Under the pieces are notes generated by a model. The model ran no database searches. It saw nothing but the letters and a program-made list of their open reading frames with translations, and was not told the origin of the DNA. A stretch of DNA of 64,000 bases from an uncultured Clostridium sp. (GTDB taxonomy: Bacteria > Bacillota > Clostridia > Lachnospirales > Lachnospiraceae), in the NCBI GenBank assembly GCA_900538475.1, contig UPYT01000002.1, forward strand, positions 62,001 through 126,000, written 5' to 3'. Below are positions 17,937 through 28,016 of the stretch, in pieces; the stretch's first letter is position 1, and each line of letters starts with the position of its first letter. The position numbers and the translations under genes are program-made.

Positions 17937-18632
17937 TTATTTTTGTTTTTTCTGTTTTTTCAGCCAAATAACGCAGGCAGAAAAAACGGCAATGACGGAA
18001 ATTCCGTAAGTTACGGCAATCCGTACTGCAGTATCCACAAAAAACGGCTCCGGAACAATGTTTATCAACAAATCTGTAGCGGGATCCAGAATCCACAGGT
18101 CATTGGTGAAGAAGATTTTGTGGAAAATAATAAAATATTTACTGAAATCTGTGGATATGATGCCTGCCAACAGCGCCAGGATGGTAAAAAAAAGAACGGT
18201 ACCTCCACAGATCATCCGCGGCAGAATCCGCTTTGTCTCTGCCTTCAGAACAATCAGCAGAGCTGCACAGGCGGCCATAACCAGAAAACAGATGCGGCGG
18301 ATGGTAATGGCCGCAAGAAAAAGTCCCCGAACGTCTTCCATATGGGCAATTTCCCGTTCATTGAAAAATTCCCGGGGCTGGCCAGCTACAATCGTGGGAA
18401 CATGGAGATCCTTTCGGTCTCCCCGCAGGTAGGCCATCATTTCATCGGTAACCTCCAGCAGATCGTCCATTTCCATGTCAACAGCTTCTAAAACCTGATA
18501 TTTTGTGTATTCTTTCTCATAATAGCTGGGAGTCCAGTAGGTAACTGCCTCAATGGAGGTAATCAGAAGAACCGCCATGAGAGCAAAGGAAAAGATCAGT
18601 CCCAGCAGATTGTGGAAAAGCTTCATGAGCAA
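17937..18632 (-). CDS. TIGR01906 (DUF1461) family integral membrane protein
   Basis: 231 residues with four predicted membrane helices (about 8-30, 107-128, 140-162, 200-222) and a large extracytoplasmic loop after helix 1 containing the family motif YWTPSYYEKEYTKYQV and later FNEREIAHMEDV. The family is common in Firmicutes and has no known function. It lies 36 bases upstream of the flavin oxidoreductase on the same strand, so the two may form an operon. Confidence 0.82.
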   Translation of the reverse strand: MLMKLFHNLLGLIFSFALMAVLLITSIEAVTYWTPSYYEKEYTKYQVLEAVDMEMDDLLEVTDEMMAYLRGDRKDLHVPTIVAGQPREFFNEREIAHMEDVRGLFLAAITIRRICFLVMAACAALLIVLKAETKRILPRMICGGTVLFFTILALLAGIISTDFSKYFIIFHKIFFTNDLWILDPATDLLINIVPEPFFVDTAVRIAVTYGISVIAVFSACVIWLKKQKKQK

Positions 18633-18753
18633 GTATTCCTTTCCTAATTTTCATTCCAAGTATACTATATTTTTTAATCATCGTCTACCAAAACGGCGGC
18701 AGGGGACCTTAAGGATCCATGAAGAAAAACGAACAATATCGGCAAAAGCCGGG

Positions 18754-18782
18754 TTGACTTTTCAGAAAGGGAACTATATATT
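18754..18782 (+). promoter_or_regulatory. Sigma-A-type promoter for the TRIC-family gene
   Basis: TTGACT at 18754-18759 and TATATT at 18777-18782 with a 17-base spacer, about 40 bases before the start codon. Confidence 0.65.
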
Positions 18783-18823
18783 GAACAGAGAGATGGGAAA
18801 TTAATACATCAGGAGAGTATGAG

Positions 18824-19465
18824 ATGGAAACAATTACAGTATTTTTTATTGTTGAGATTATCGGAACTGTGGCCTTTGCCTGTTCCGGAGCAATGGTGGC
18901 AATTAAGAAAAATCTGGATTTGCTTGGAATTATTGTGCTGGGTGTGACAACAGCAGTAGGGGGAGGCATGATCCGCGATATTCTGATAGGGATTCATCCG
19001 CCGGCTCTGTTTACGAATCCGGTTTATGTGATGGCCGCGTTTGTTGCTGTCCTTTGCCTGTTTCTGATTATTAAGTGCCGCCGTATTACCATAGAGGCGT
19101 TAAGCTCTCTCTGGTATGAGCGGGTTATGAATATTCTGGATGCTGTTGGCCTGGGAGCTTTTACGGTAGTGGGAATTGATACAGCAATTACGGCAGGCTT
19201 TGGGGAATATAACTTCCTGATGATTTTCCTGGGAGTGATTACCGGTGTGGGCGGAGGCGTTCTCCGTGATATTATGGCGGGAGAAACTCCGGCTGTGCTG
19301 CGCCGCCATGTGTATGCCTGCGCGTCTCTGGCAGGGGCGGTCAGCTATGTGCTTTTGCAGAAGGTTCTGGAAAGCGAATGGGATCTGATTCTCAGTGCAT
19401 CCCTGGTGGTGGTGATCCGAGTTCTGGCCCGCCATTATAAGTGGAATCTGCCGCGGGCGCTATGA
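18824..19465 (+). CDS. TRIC/UPF0126 (YicG-like) family membrane protein
   Basis: 213 residues with seven predicted helices arranged as two repeats. Each repeat carries the glycine motif of the family: TTAVGGGMIRDIL near 44-56 and ITGVGGGVLRDIMAG near 137-151. Prokaryotic TRIC proteins form trimeric cation channels; an older annotation of the family is glycine transporter. The clear internal duplication and GGGxxRD motifs make the family secure, but not the transported ion. Confidence 0.88.
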   Translation: METITVFFIVEIIGTVAFACSGAMVAIKKNLDLLGIIVLGVTTAVGGGMIRDILIGIHPPALFTNPVYVMAAFVAVLCLFLIIKCRRITIEALSSLWYERVMNILDAVGLGAFTVVGIDTAITAGFGEYNFLMIFLGVITGVGGGVLRDIMAGETPAVLRRHVYACASLAGAVSYVLLQKVLESEWDLILSASLVVVIRVLARHYKWNLPRAL

Positions 19466-19557
19466 AAAATAGCTGCGGGAGAAGTGGTCCCCTCTCCTAT
19501 CTGTTGACAGCTGCAAAAGGGACATTTATCATATAGACATATGAGGAGGACGCGAGG

Positions 19558-20772
19558 ATGAAGTACGATTTTACATCAATTATGGATCGCCACGGAAAAG
19601 ATGCAATCGCAGTGGACGGGCTGGGAACAAGAGATGGATTTGCACCGGAAAAGCCGGAGGAAGGCTTTGATGTAATCCCCATGTGGGTAGCAGATATGAA
19701 TTTCCCGACTGTACCGACGGTTCCAGAGGCAATTATCAGGAGGGCAGAGCATCCGGCATACGGATATTTTGATCCGACAGACGAATATTTTGATGCAATT
19801 ATTCAATGGCAGGAGAAACGAAATGGAGTAACCGGCCTGAGACCGGAGCATATTGGCTATGAAAATGGCGTGTTAGGAGGCGTTATCAGCGCTCTGAATG
19901 TATTCTGTTCCAGAGGCGACAATGTGTTGGTTCATCAGCCGACCTATATTGGTTTTACCAAATCTCTCAAAAATAACGGCTACAACATTGTTCACAGCCC
20001 GCTGGTTCAGGATGAAAACGGCGTATGGCGCATGGACTATGCGGACATGGAGAAAAAGATTGTTGAGAACAGAATCCATGCGGCAATTTTGTGCAGCCCT
20101 CATAATCCATGCGGCCGTGTATGGGAGAGATGGGAACTGGAACGGGCAATGGAACTGTATCAGAAGCACGATGTTTACGTTGTTTCTGACGAGATCTGGT
20201 CTGACTTGATTCTGGACGGACATAGACATATTCCAACTCAGTCGGTCAGTGAGGATGCCCGCAGCCGTACTGTCGCTGTGTATGCGCCTTCAAAGACCTT
20301 CAATCTGGCAGGTCTGGTAGGAAGCTATCATATTATTTATAATCCGTGGATTCGAGAGCGTGTGGAGAAGGAGTCTTCTTTGAGTCATTACAACAGCATG
20401 AACGTGCTTTCCATGCATGCGCTGCTGGGGGCTTACCAGCCAGAAGGATATGAGTGGGTTGATGAGCTTCGTCAGGTGCTGGCAGAAAATGTAGACTATG
20501 CCTGTAATTATATCAAAGAGCATTTTGAGGGACTGGAGGTCAGCAGGCCGGAGGGAACCTATATGCTGTTTATCGATTGTACCAGGTGGTGTGAAGCTCA
20601 TGGCAAGACCATTGATGAGGTTGAGCAGGCGGCCTGGAAGGTGGGAGTAGCGGTTCAGGATGGACGGATGTTCCATGGTCCTTTCCATCTGCGTATGAAT
20701 CTGGCTCTGCCTCTTTCTCGTGTTAAAGAAGCTTTTGAACGTCTGGATAAGTATGTGTTCAATGCAGGATAA
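19558..20772 (+). CDS. patB: PatB/MalY-type PLP-dependent C-S lyase / aminotransferase
   Basis: 404 residues of the class I/II aminotransferase fold, MalY/PatB subgroup: N-terminal VIPMWVADMNF, central CSPHNPCGRVW, DEIWSDLI and the PLP lysine in SKTFNLAGL (near residue 248). Enzymes of this group split cystathionine or other cysteine S-conjugates into thiol, pyruvate and ammonia. Single gene with its own terminator. The assignment between beta-cystathionase and plain aminotransferase is by family resemblance only. Confidence 0.88.
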   Translation: MKYDFTSIMDRHGKDAIAVDGLGTRDGFAPEKPEEGFDVIPMWVADMNFPTVPTVPEAIIRRAEHPAYGYFDPTDEYFDAIIQWQEKRNGVTGLRPEHIGYENGVLGGVISALNVFCSRGDNVLVHQPTYIGFTKSLKNNGYNIVHSPLVQDENGVWRMDYADMEKKIVENRIHAAILCSPHNPCGRVWERWELERAMELYQKHDVYVVSDEIWSDLILDGHRHIPTQSVSEDARSRTVAVYAPSKTFNLAGLVGSYHIIYNPWIRERVEKESSLSHYNSMNVLSMHALLGAYQPEGYEWVDELRQVLAENVDYACNYIKEHFEGLEVSRPEGTYMLFIDCTRWCEAHGKTIDEVEQAAWKVGVAVQDGRMFHGPFHLRMNLALPLSRVKEAFERLDKYVFNAG

Positions 20773-20777
20773 AATCT

Positions 20778-20822
20778 GAGGGCGAAGCCCAATCAACCGT
20801 GAATTGATTGGGCTTCGCCCTC
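20778..20822. terminator. Bidirectional terminator between patB and the V-ATPase operon
   Basis: GAGGGCGAAGCCCAATCAA and TTGATTGGGCTTCGCCCTC form a perfect 19-bp stem with a 7-base loop, followed by a T-run on the plus side and an A-rich run on the other. Confidence 0.93.
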
Positions 20823-20826
20823 ATTT

Positions 20827-21450
20827 TTAATTATCTGAAGACTTGCTTCTTTTAATGACCTTCAGTCTGGTAAATTCCTCTCTGTCCTTTTCCTCCAGCG
20901 CATTGCTGATGGTAGTGACAAGATTCTGATAGGTCGGAATGGTAATGTTTTTCAGAGCATTGGCCCGTTTCTGGGTTTTGCGGATACTGCTGGCAAGCCG
21001 GTAGGCGGAATTTTCTACCATAGACAGCTTGATAGTCAGTTCCTTTACCTTTTCAAAATTCATCCGGGCCCGATCCAGAGCCTCCGATGAACTGTAAAAG
21101 GCATAGGTCAGATTGGGCCAGTCAGACTGGGACTGAACCAGGGGAATTTCAGTGCCCATAATACTGCGGGTTTTGATGCGGATAGACTGTTCTAAGGGAA
21201 CAGAGGCCGCAATATCCTGCACATAATGAATTCCCAGTTCAATATTGGCCTTCTGAAGAGCCTGATAGGCTTCGCGGAAGGTAGAGTCGATCTCAGACTG
21301 GATGTCCTTTGCCTGATCGATTAAGCCCATCAGCTCCCGCAGAAGAATATTTCTCTTCTTGTCCATCAGTTCATATCCCTGGCTGGCAAGAGCCAGGGAA
21401 TTTTTTGCAAGAATCAGATTTCCTTTTGTTGGAAATGTATTCGGATTCAT
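20827..21450 (-). CDS. ntpD: V-type ATP synthase subunit D
   Basis: 207 residues, largely coiled coil, with the subunit D signatures NTFPTKGNLILAKNSLALA near the N terminus and RRVNAL-like RTQKRANALKNITIPTY near 160. Subunit D is the central rotor axle that couples the A3B3 head to the membrane ring. It is the last gene of the operon and lies 15 bases after subunit B. Confidence 0.95.
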   Translation of the reverse strand: MNPNTFPTKGNLILAKNSLALASQGYELMDKKRNILLRELMGLIDQAKDIQSEIDSTFREAYQALQKANIELGIHYVQDIAASVPLEQSIRIKTRSIMGTEIPLVQSQSDWPNLTYAFYSSSEALDRARMNFEKVKELTIKLSMVENSAYRLASSIRKTQKRANALKNITIPTYQNLVTTISNALEEKDREEFTRLKVIKRSKSSDN

Positions 21451-21465
21451 GGCGATCCCTCCTGC

Positions 21466-22878
21466 TTACCGGACATCGGAAGAACCGTCCTGTTCCTCCG
21501 GGGAAGCCGGCTGATAATACTGATCCAGAATCTTGGTGTCAATCCGGTCAAGCTCTTCTCTGGGAAGGAGGCCTAAAAGCTTCCAGCCAATATCCAGAGT
21601 TTTGATAATATTCCGGTTGTCATGGGGATCCTGTCCCACAAACTGTTCCTCAAAGGCTTTTCCGAAAACAAGGTATTTTTTATCCAGAGGCGACAGCTCA
21701 TCCTCACCGATAACGGAAGCCAGAGCACGGGCATCGCCTACCTTGGCGTAGCAGGAAAAGAGCTGGTTGGCTACAGCCTGATGATCGGCTCTGGTAAAGC
21801 CCTCGCCGATACCGTCCTTCATCAGACGGGACAGGCTGGGCAGTACGTTAATGGGCGGATAGATGGACTGTCCATTTAAGGAGCGATCCAGAACAATCTG
21901 TCCTTCTGTAATGTAACCGGTCAGGTCCGGAATAGGATGGGTAATATCATCATTGGGCATGGTCAGAATGGGGATCTGGGTGACAGAGCCGTTGATGCCC
22001 TTTACAATTCCGGCACGCTCGTACAGAGCGGCCAGCTCACTGTAGAGATATCCGGGGAAGCCCTTTCGGGAAGGAATCTCTCCCTTGGAGGAGGAAACCT
22101 CACGCATGGCCTCGGCAAAAGAGGTCATATCCGTCAGGATTACCAGAATGTGCATATTCTTTTCAAAGGCCAGATATTCAGCCAGGGTCAGGGCAACCTT
22201 GGGAGTAATCAGACGCTCTACCACCGGGTCGTTGGCCAGGTTTAAAAACATGGCTACATGGGAGGAAACACCGCTTTCCTCAAAGGTCCGGCGGAAGAAA
22301 TCCGCCACATCATGCTTAACACCCATGGCGGCAAAGACAATGGCAAATTCCTCGTCAGAGTCATCGCCCAGAGAAGCCTGCTGCACAATCTGGGCAGCCA
22401 GCTGATCATGGGGCAGACCGTTTCCGGAGAAAATCGGAAGCTTCTGTCCCCGGATCAGAGTCATCAGTCCGTCAATCGCAGAGATACCGGTCCGGATATA
22501 GTTTCTGGGATATTCCCGCGTAACCGGGTTTAAGGGCTGGCCATTTACATCCAGCATTTTCTCCGGAACAATTTCACCCAGTCCGTCAATGGGAACGCCG
22601 ATTCCGTTCATGGTGCGGCCCAGCATATCCTCGGAAACGCCCAGAACCATAGGATGTCCGGTCAGGCGGGTGTGAACATTGCGCAGTCCCAGTCCCTCTG
22701 TGCCTTCAAATACCTGAATGATGGCCTTGTCCTCATAAACCTCAATGACACGGCCCAGCTTCTTTTTGTTTCCGTCTACGACCATTTCCACAATTTCATC
22801 GTAGGCAGCGCCGGAAACGCCTTCCAGCACTACCATGGGGCCGTTAATTGCACTTAAACCTAAATATTCAATTGCCAT
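21466..22878 (-). CDS. ntpB: V-type ATP synthase subunit B
   Basis: About 470 residues. Non-catalytic nucleotide-binding subunit of the A3B3 head: it has [26 protein letters not shown] in place of a P-loop, and the conserved [17 protein letters not shown] segment ([16 protein letters not shown]). The start at 22878 is preferred over 22899 because GGAGGGG precedes it and [11 protein letters not shown] is the usual N terminus. It overlaps the end of subunit A. Confidence 0.95.
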   Translation of the reverse strand: MAIEYLGLSAINGPMVVLEGVSGAAYDEIVEMVVDGNKKKLGRVIEVYEDKAIIQVFEGTEGLGLRNVHTRLTGHPMVLGVSEDMLGRTMNGIGVPIDGLGEIVPEKMLDVNGQPLNPVTREYPRNYIRTGISAIDGLMTLIRGQKLPIFSGNGLPHDQLAAQIVQQASLGDDSDEEFAIVFAAMGVKHDVADFFRRTFEESGVSSHVAMFLNLANDPVVERLITPKVALTLAEYLAFEKNMHILVILTDMTSFAEAMREVSSSKGEIPSRKGFPGYLYSELAALYERAGIVKGINGSVTQIPILTMPNDDITHPIPDLTGYITEGQIVLDRSLNGQSIYPPINVLPSLSRLMKDGIGEGFTRADHQAVANQLFSCYAKVGDARALASVIGEDELSPLDKKYLVFGKAFEEQFVGQDPHDNRNIIKTLDIGWKLLGLLPREELDRIDTKILDQYYQPASPEEQDGSSDVR

Positions 22879-22891
22879 TTCTAACCCCTCC

Positions 22892-24658
22892 TTACGCATT
22901 CCTCTCTACGACATCATCGTAGAAGGCGTCAATCTGTTTTTTATAATCATCCAGCATAGCCAGATTGTCATTGGGAACATCATATTTGATGGCAATGACT
23001 TTATCGAAAATCGGATTCTCCTTTAATACAGACATGGGCATTCCCATGGAAATCAGAGAACGTGATTTCTTGTACAGGTACAGAATCACTTCCATCATTT
23101 TAAACTGCTTTTCCATAGGGACGCAGGTATCATCTTTGTGGAAGGCATTCTGCTGAAGGAAGCCGACACGGATCACTTTTGCAATTTCCAGAATCAGTTT
23201 CTGGTCATCTGGAAGTACGTCTCCGCCGATCAGCTTTACAATTTCCATCAGGCTGCTTTCCTGGGAAAGAAGATAGACAATCCGGTTGCGGTAATCCACA
23301 AACTTTTTATCCACATGCTCAGTGTACCAGGGCCCCAGATCGTTTAAATACTCTGAATAACTGGTAAGCCAGGAAATAGCCGGGAAATGTCTGGCATAAG
23401 CCAGGCTCTTGTCCAGACCCCAGAAGCAGCGGACAAAACGCTTGGTGTTCTGGGTTACAGGCTCGGAGAAGTCTCCGCCCTGGGGAGATACGGCGCCGAT
23501 GATAGTAACGCTGCCCTCGGTTCCGTTTAAGTTCTGCATCATTCCGGCTCTCTCATAGAAAGCGGAAAGCTTGGAGGCCAGGTAAGCCGGGAAGCCTTCC
23601 TCAGCAGGCATTTCCTCCAGACGTCCGGAAAGCTCACGGAGGGCCTCTGCCCATCGGGAGGTGGAGTCAGCCATAATGGCAACATGGTAACCCATGTCCC
23701 GGTAATACTCAGCCAGGGTCAGACCAGCATACAGACTGGCTTCACGGGCAGCTACCGGCATATTGGAGGTATTGGCAATCAGGGTGGTTCGATCCATCAG
23801 AGGCCGTCCTGTTTTCGGGTCGATCAGCTCTGAGAATTCTTCCAGAACCTGAGTCATCTCATTGCCTCGCTCGCCGCAGCCGATGTAGATAATGATATTT
23901 GCATCAGACCACTTGGCAATCTGGTGCTGGGTCATGGTTTTTCCTGTACCGAAGCCGCCGGGAATAGCAGCGGTACCGCCCTTTGCCAGGGGGAACAGGG
24001 TATCCAGGATTCTCTGTCCGGTAATCAACGGCTGGGAAGCTGGAAAACGCCGGCTGGTGGGACGGGCCACACGGATGGGCCATTTTTGAGTCATAGTAAG
24101 CTTTGTCTCTGTACCGTCCGGTTCCTGAATGGTAACCAGAGGCTCGTTGATTGTATATTCCCCGTCAGAAACTACATCCAGTACATAGCCCTCCTTGTCC
24201 GGAGGAACCATTACCTTGTGTACAATGGCGGGAGTTTCTGGTACCTCGGCAATGATGGTGCCGCCGTATACAAGGTCGCCTTTTTTGACTGTCATGTGAG
24301 CCTGCCATTTTTTCTCTGTATCCAGGGAATCTACGCTGACGCCGCGGTTAATGTAAGCGCCGCCTGTTTTTGCAATTTCACTTAAAGGACGCTCGATGCC
24401 GTCAAAAATGTTGGTCAGGATACCAGGGGCCAGGGTAACAGATACCGGCGCACCGGTTCCGGTCACGATCTCTCCCGGCTTGATTCCTGTAGTCTCCTCA
24501 TAAACCTGAATGGTAGTACCCTTGGAGGTCAGGCCGATTACCTCACCTACCAGGTTTTCTTTGCCGACATAGACCATTTCATTCATGGTAAATCCGGGAT
24601 CGCCCTTCAAATAGACAATGGGGCCGTTGATTCCGTAGATAACACCGGTCTTAGTCAT
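22892..24658 (-). CDS. ntpA: V-type ATP synthase catalytic subunit A
   Basis: About 588 residues. The P-loop is GGFGTGKT near residue 227, followed by the conserved GERGNEM and the SRWAEALRE segment, and the subunit A-specific insertion lies at about 120-190. It hydrolyses or makes ATP at the A/B interface. ATG 24658 was chosen over an in-frame start at 24679 because GGAGGGAGG with a suitable gap precedes it and [12 protein letters not shown] is the standard start. Slight overlap with ntpB indicates coupling. Confidence 0.96.
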   Translation of the reverse strand: MTKTGVIYGINGPIVYLKGDPGFTMNEMVYVGKENLVGEVIGLTSKGTTIQVYEETTGIKPGEIVTGTGAPVSVTLAPGILTNIFDGIERPLSEIAKTGGAYINRGVSVDSLDTEKKWQAHMTVKKGDLVYGGTIIAEVPETPAIVHKVMVPPDKEGYVLDVVSDGEYTINEPLVTIQEPDGTETKLTMTQKWPIRVARPTSRRFPASQPLITGQRILDTLFPLAKGGTAAIPGGFGTGKTMTQHQIAKWSDANIIIYIGCGERGNEMTQVLEEFSELIDPKTGRPLMDRTTLIANTSNMPVAAREASLYAGLTLAEYYRDMGYHVAIMADSTSRWAEALRELSGRLEEMPAEEGFPAYLASKLSAFYERAGMMQNLNGTEGSVTIIGAVSPQGGDFSEPVTQNTKRFVRCFWGLDKSLAYARHFPAISWLTSYSEYLNDLGPWYTEHVDKKFVDYRNRIVYLLSQESSLMEIVKLIGGDVLPDDQKLILEIAKVIRVGFLQQNAFHKDDTCVPMEKQFKMMEVILYLYKKSRSLISMGMPMSVLKENPIFDKVIAIKYDVPNDNLAMLDDYKKQIDAFYDDVVERNA

Positions 24659-25265
24659 GAACCGTACCTCCCTCCGCAAGACTTAAATCAAAATGAAAGT
24701 TTTCCCGGGCCTCTTCCAGCTTGGTCCGGAATGAATTGTCAATCAGAATATGACGGCTGGGAATTACTGCCCGGCAGCCGCCGGAAAAGGAATATTCACT
24801 GATCTGGATATCAGCTGCTCCGTGGTGAAGGGCCAGACGGTTCAGCTTGTCGCTGTCAGCCGGATCCAGATAAATCGTAATGGGAGCGCCGTCTGCAAAC
24901 TCTACAGCTGCCTGAATCTGTTTTTCCAAAAGCTTTTGATAATCTGGAGTTTCCATAAAGGAAGCCAGTTTATCTTTTAATTCCACAAAGAGCTTATCTT
25001 TTAACTCTTCCTGTTTCATACCCAATGTGCGCTTAATTCCTATCTGCTCGAAGGAAAGCTTTTTGTTGATTTCCCGCTGGTTTTTTTCCGTTTCCTGACG
25101 CAGAAGCATGTCTGCATGGCGGCGGGCATCGGCCTTGTGTTCCTCAAAGGTCTGCTCCAGCGCGGTCATATATTCATCCAGCATCCGGTTACTTCTGGTT
25201 CTGGCATCCTCCATACAGGTATCCAGAAAATGCTGTAATTTTTCCTCAGTTGTCAAAACAGTCAC
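24651..25265 (-). CDS. ntpE: V-type ATP synthase subunit E (peripheral stalk)
   Basis: 204 residues: a long N-terminal helix rich in Glu/Lys/Arg (about 1-110) and a compact C-terminal domain, as in NtpE/AtpE stalk subunits. Its place between F and A in the operon and its length fit. The start is a GTG with a weak ribosome site; TTG four codons later is an alternative. The last codons overlap the ntpA start region. Confidence 0.88.
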   Translation of the reverse strand: MTVLTTEEKLQHFLDTCMEDARTRSNRMLDEYMTALEQTFEEHKADARRHADMLLRQETEKNQREINKKLSFEQIGIKRTLGMKQEELKDKLFVELKDKLASFMETPDYQKLLEKQIQAAVEFADGAPITIYLDPADSDKLNRLALHHGAADIQISEYSFSGGCRAVIPSRHILIDNSFRTKLEEARENFHFDLSLAEGGTVHD

Positions 25266-25282
25266 CTGCTTTCTGTCAATAA

Positions 25283-25591
25283 TCAGAGCTTCAGCCCAAT
25301 GGCTTCGTTTACATAGGAGGTGATAAAATCCGGCTTGCGGCCGGTGCCATGGCGATCGGGAATTTCTACAAATAACGGCTGACGGTGATTTAACCGGACT
25401 TCGTTTACCAGATCCGGGAAATCCCGTCCGAATTTTTCCGTCAGAAGAACAATTCCGATGTCCCTGTCGGCCAGAACCTTATCTAACTCCTGCTTCAGTT
25501 CTTCTTTTTCATGGACAACAGCGCCATCCACCCCGGCCAGCTTCATGCCGGTCCAGGTGTCGATGTTGTCGCTGATGAGATACATTTTCAT
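25283..25591 (-). CDS. V-type ATP synthase subunit F
   Basis: 102 residues with the CheY-like subunit F fold: N-terminal MYLISDNIDTWTGMKLAGV, then DIGIVLLTEKFGRDFPDLV and the tail PLFVEIPDRHG. Subunit F binds the central stalk with D. It is separated from subunit K by only 3 bases. Confidence 0.92.
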   Translation of the reverse strand: MKMYLISDNIDTWTGMKLAGVDGAVVHEKEELKQELDKVLADRDIGIVLLTEKFGRDFPDLVNEVRLNHRQPLFVEIPDRHGTGRKPDFITSYVNEAIGLKL

Positions 25592-25594
25592 AAA

Positions 25595-26023
25595 TTACAG
25601 TTTACCAAGGATCATAAAGGAAATGATCAGTCCGTACAGACAAACACCTTCGGCAAGACCTACGAAGATGAGGGATTTACCAAGAATGGAACCGTCCTCG
25701 CTGATAGCGCCCAGAGCTGCGGAAGCTGCTGCAGATACGGCAATACCGCCGCCGATACAGGACATTCCAGTAGAAAGAGCGGCTGCCAGATAACCCCAGC
25801 CGGCTGCATTAGAGGCAGTGGAAGCAGTTTCTGCTGCAAATGCATTTCCGGTAAACATCAGGGTACCGGCTGTAACCAGAGTGCCTACAAACAGAAGTGC
25901 GTTGATGCCAAGAGCGGTTTTATAGCGTCCCTTTGTTTTTTCCCCTGCGGCAAAGGCGCCAAAGGGAATGGCAATGCTTAAAAGTAATGCGGCTGCTAAT
26001 GTAATTTTTGCTAATAAGGTCAT
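25595..26023 (-). CDS. ntpK: V-type ATP synthase subunit K (proteolipid ring)
   Basis: 142 residues with three hydrophobic segments; the first (residues 5-27) may act as a signal-like helix and the last two form the hairpin of a single c-type unit. The ion-binding glutamate lies in GLAEGVCLYGLI near residue 128. This is a one-hairpin form, shorter than the duplicated 16-kDa proteolipid of Enterococcus NtpK. The residues visible do not settle whether Na+ or H+ is used. Confidence 0.92.
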   Translation of the reverse strand: MTLLAKITLAAALLLSIAIPFGAFAAGEKTKGRYKTALGINALLFVGTLVTAGTLMFTGNAFAAETASTASNAAGWGYLAAALSTGMSCIGGGIAVSAAASAALGAISEDGSILGKSLIFVGLAEGVCLYGLIISFMILGKL

Positions 26024-26065
26024 GATTTTAATCTCCTTTACTATGTGTAAAATAAATAAGTGCAG

Positions 26066-28003
26066 TTACTGTGCCTGTTCTTTTTTGCCGTAGGGGCGGA
26101 ACTCCCGTCCGGTTCCCTTGTAGAAACGGCTGAACAGCTCGTAATATTCCAGACGAAGAACCTGAATTCCTACAATCAGGCCCTCCATGCCGCAGACAAA
26201 CAGGTTGCCCAGAATGACAATCAGCCAGTTGGGATTGCCTGCTTCAGCGCCTGACAGCATTAAAACAACCTCCATCATGGCGGCGTGGCTGACAGCGAAA
26301 GCGCCTACACGGACAAAGGACAGGGTGTTGGAGAAGTAGCTTAAGCATACCTCAAACAGTTCAAAAAATCCCTGAACAAAAAACATTCCCTTTTCTTTCG
26401 GCATAACCTGCGCCTTCTTTTCTATCAGAGCGGCCAGAGGCTCCTTGAAGAAAATGACAGCCAGAGGCAGTACAAACATTACCACCAGAACAGCAGTGGC
26501 AGGCAGGGCGTGACCGGTCATATAAAGGGTCACAGTAGCGGCCAGGGCCCCGTAAAAGACGATTCCGGCAACGCCGTTGGTATCAAACCAGGCGTTTTCT
26601 GTGTCGTGGCACCGGAGACGGTTAATAACATTGATGATCATGGTCATCAGCACAATGCCCATACCCATAGCTACGGCAACCACAAATACAGTATTCAGAT
26701 TGCCGATAAAGGGCAGCTTCGTCATAGCTGTCTTGGGATGGAGCCACAATGGTTCCAGAATGGTTTCAAATCCAAATAAACTGCCGAACATGAAGCCAAA
26801 AATTGTGGAGAAGAAGCCACAGCAGGAAATAATCGCTGCCAGATTCATTTTCTTTGCCCGATATAACAGAAAACCGCCAATCATCAGGCAGAGTCCCTGT
26901 CCGACATCTCCAAACATGAATCCGAAAAGGAAGGAATAGGTCAGTCCCAGAATGATCGTTGGATCGATTTCGTCATAGGAGGGAAGACCATACATTCGAA
27001 TAAACATTTCGAAAGGCTTGAAGAGCTTTGGATTTTTCAGCTTAGTCGGTGGCTTGCTGACAATATTTTCATGCTGATCCTCTACGAAGCAGAAGGTATC
27101 CTCATCCTGCTCCACCTCCTGCTGAAAGGCGTTTGCGTCGGACTGGCTCATCCACCCGCAGAGAATGTAGAAGGTGTGGTTATCCTGCTTGGTGCAGGCT
27201 GCCATCTTTCTTACATCAAAGTTGGTGGAATAGGTACTGAGCTTTTCGTAGGCAGCTGCCAGCTGCTCCTTCTGCTCATCAATGGCAGAGACAATCTGCT
27301 GCTCCACAGAGCGGATGCTTTCGCAGATGTCGGACAGGCGGCTTTCCAGGGTGTGGGTGGCAACCTCAGGTGTACCTTCATATTCATCGGCCAAAAAGAA
27401 GCGCTCAAAGTGCATGGAAGCATAGATGGCGTCGATTTTGTCGCAGAGGGCCTGGGGAACAAAATAAACGGCCCAGATGTAATCGGCATCTTCCATACAG
27501 GGATGAATCACCGTGTCTATAGTGTTGTAAATATAGGTCATAAATTTGTTGTAATAATCCCGGGGCATTCGGCCAAAGCGGAATTTTACATACTTAAAAT
27601 GCAGAATATCTTTTAAATTGTAGTTTAAATTGGCAAACGGGATGACATTGTTGATGGAGTTGCGGATAACATCAGCTTCTTTTTCCAGCTCCTCCTTGTG
27701 TTTTGTCAGCGTCTGCAATTTTCCGTCCAGGCTGTGAACTGTTTCCACGGCTTCCTTTAGAGAAAGCTTTTTGGAAGAGGTCTGAGTCAGATGGCTGTGA
27801 TAGCTTTCCATAAGCCCGGCTGCCGTCTGAAGTTCAGCCTTGTACGGATTGGTTTCCGTGTAGGGTCTTAAGCTGGCGACGGTCTTTAACTCAGACAGGG
27901 CATTTTCCAGATGAATTTCATATTTGGAAAGATATTGCTCAACAACCCTGTCAATATCGTCCTTGGGACCGGCGATGCTTAAAAACTTCATTTTTTCAAT
28001 CAC
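26066..28003 (-). CDS. ntpI: V-type ATP synthase subunit I (membrane stator)
   Basis: About 645 residues: a cytoplasmic N-terminal half with coiled coils (1-340) and a C-terminal half with seven to eight helices that forms the ion half-channel. Conserved family segments include FGFMFGDVGQGL near 380 and SNTLSFVRVGAFAVSHAAMM near 570. GTG at 28003 (VIEKMKFLSIAGP) is preferred over a more upstream ATG because AAGGAGG with an 8-base gap precedes it. Confidence 0.93.
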   Translation of the reverse strand: MIEKMKFLSIAGPKDDIDRVVEQYLSKYEIHLENALSELKTVASLRPYTETNPYKAELQTAAGLMESYHSHLTQTSSKKLSLKEAVETVHSLDGKLQTLTKHKEELEKEADVIRNSINNVIPFANLNYNLKDILHFKYVKFRFGRMPRDYYNKFMTYIYNTIDTVIHPCMEDADYIWAVYFVPQALCDKIDAIYASMHFERFFLADEYEGTPEVATHTLESRLSDICESIRSVEQQIVSAIDEQKEQLAAAYEKLSTYSTNFDVRKMAACTKQDNHTFYILCGWMSQSDANAFQQEVEQDEDTFCFVEDQHENIVSKPPTKLKNPKLFKPFEMFIRMYGLPSYDEIDPTIILGLTYSFLFGFMFGDVGQGLCLMIGGFLLYRAKKMNLAAIISCCGFFSTIFGFMFGSLFGFETILEPLWLHPKTAMTKLPFIGNLNTVFVVAVAMGMGIVLMTMIINVINRLRCHDTENAWFDTNGVAGIVFYGALAATVTLYMTGHALPATAVLVVMFVLPLAVIFFKEPLAALIEKKAQVMPKEKGMFFVQGFFELFEVCLSYFSNTLSFVRVGAFAVSHAAMMEVVLMLSGAEAGNPNWLIVILGNLFVCGMEGLIVGIQVLRLEYYELFSRFYKGTGREFRPYGKKEQAQ

Positions 28004-28016
28004 AGGTAAAACCTCC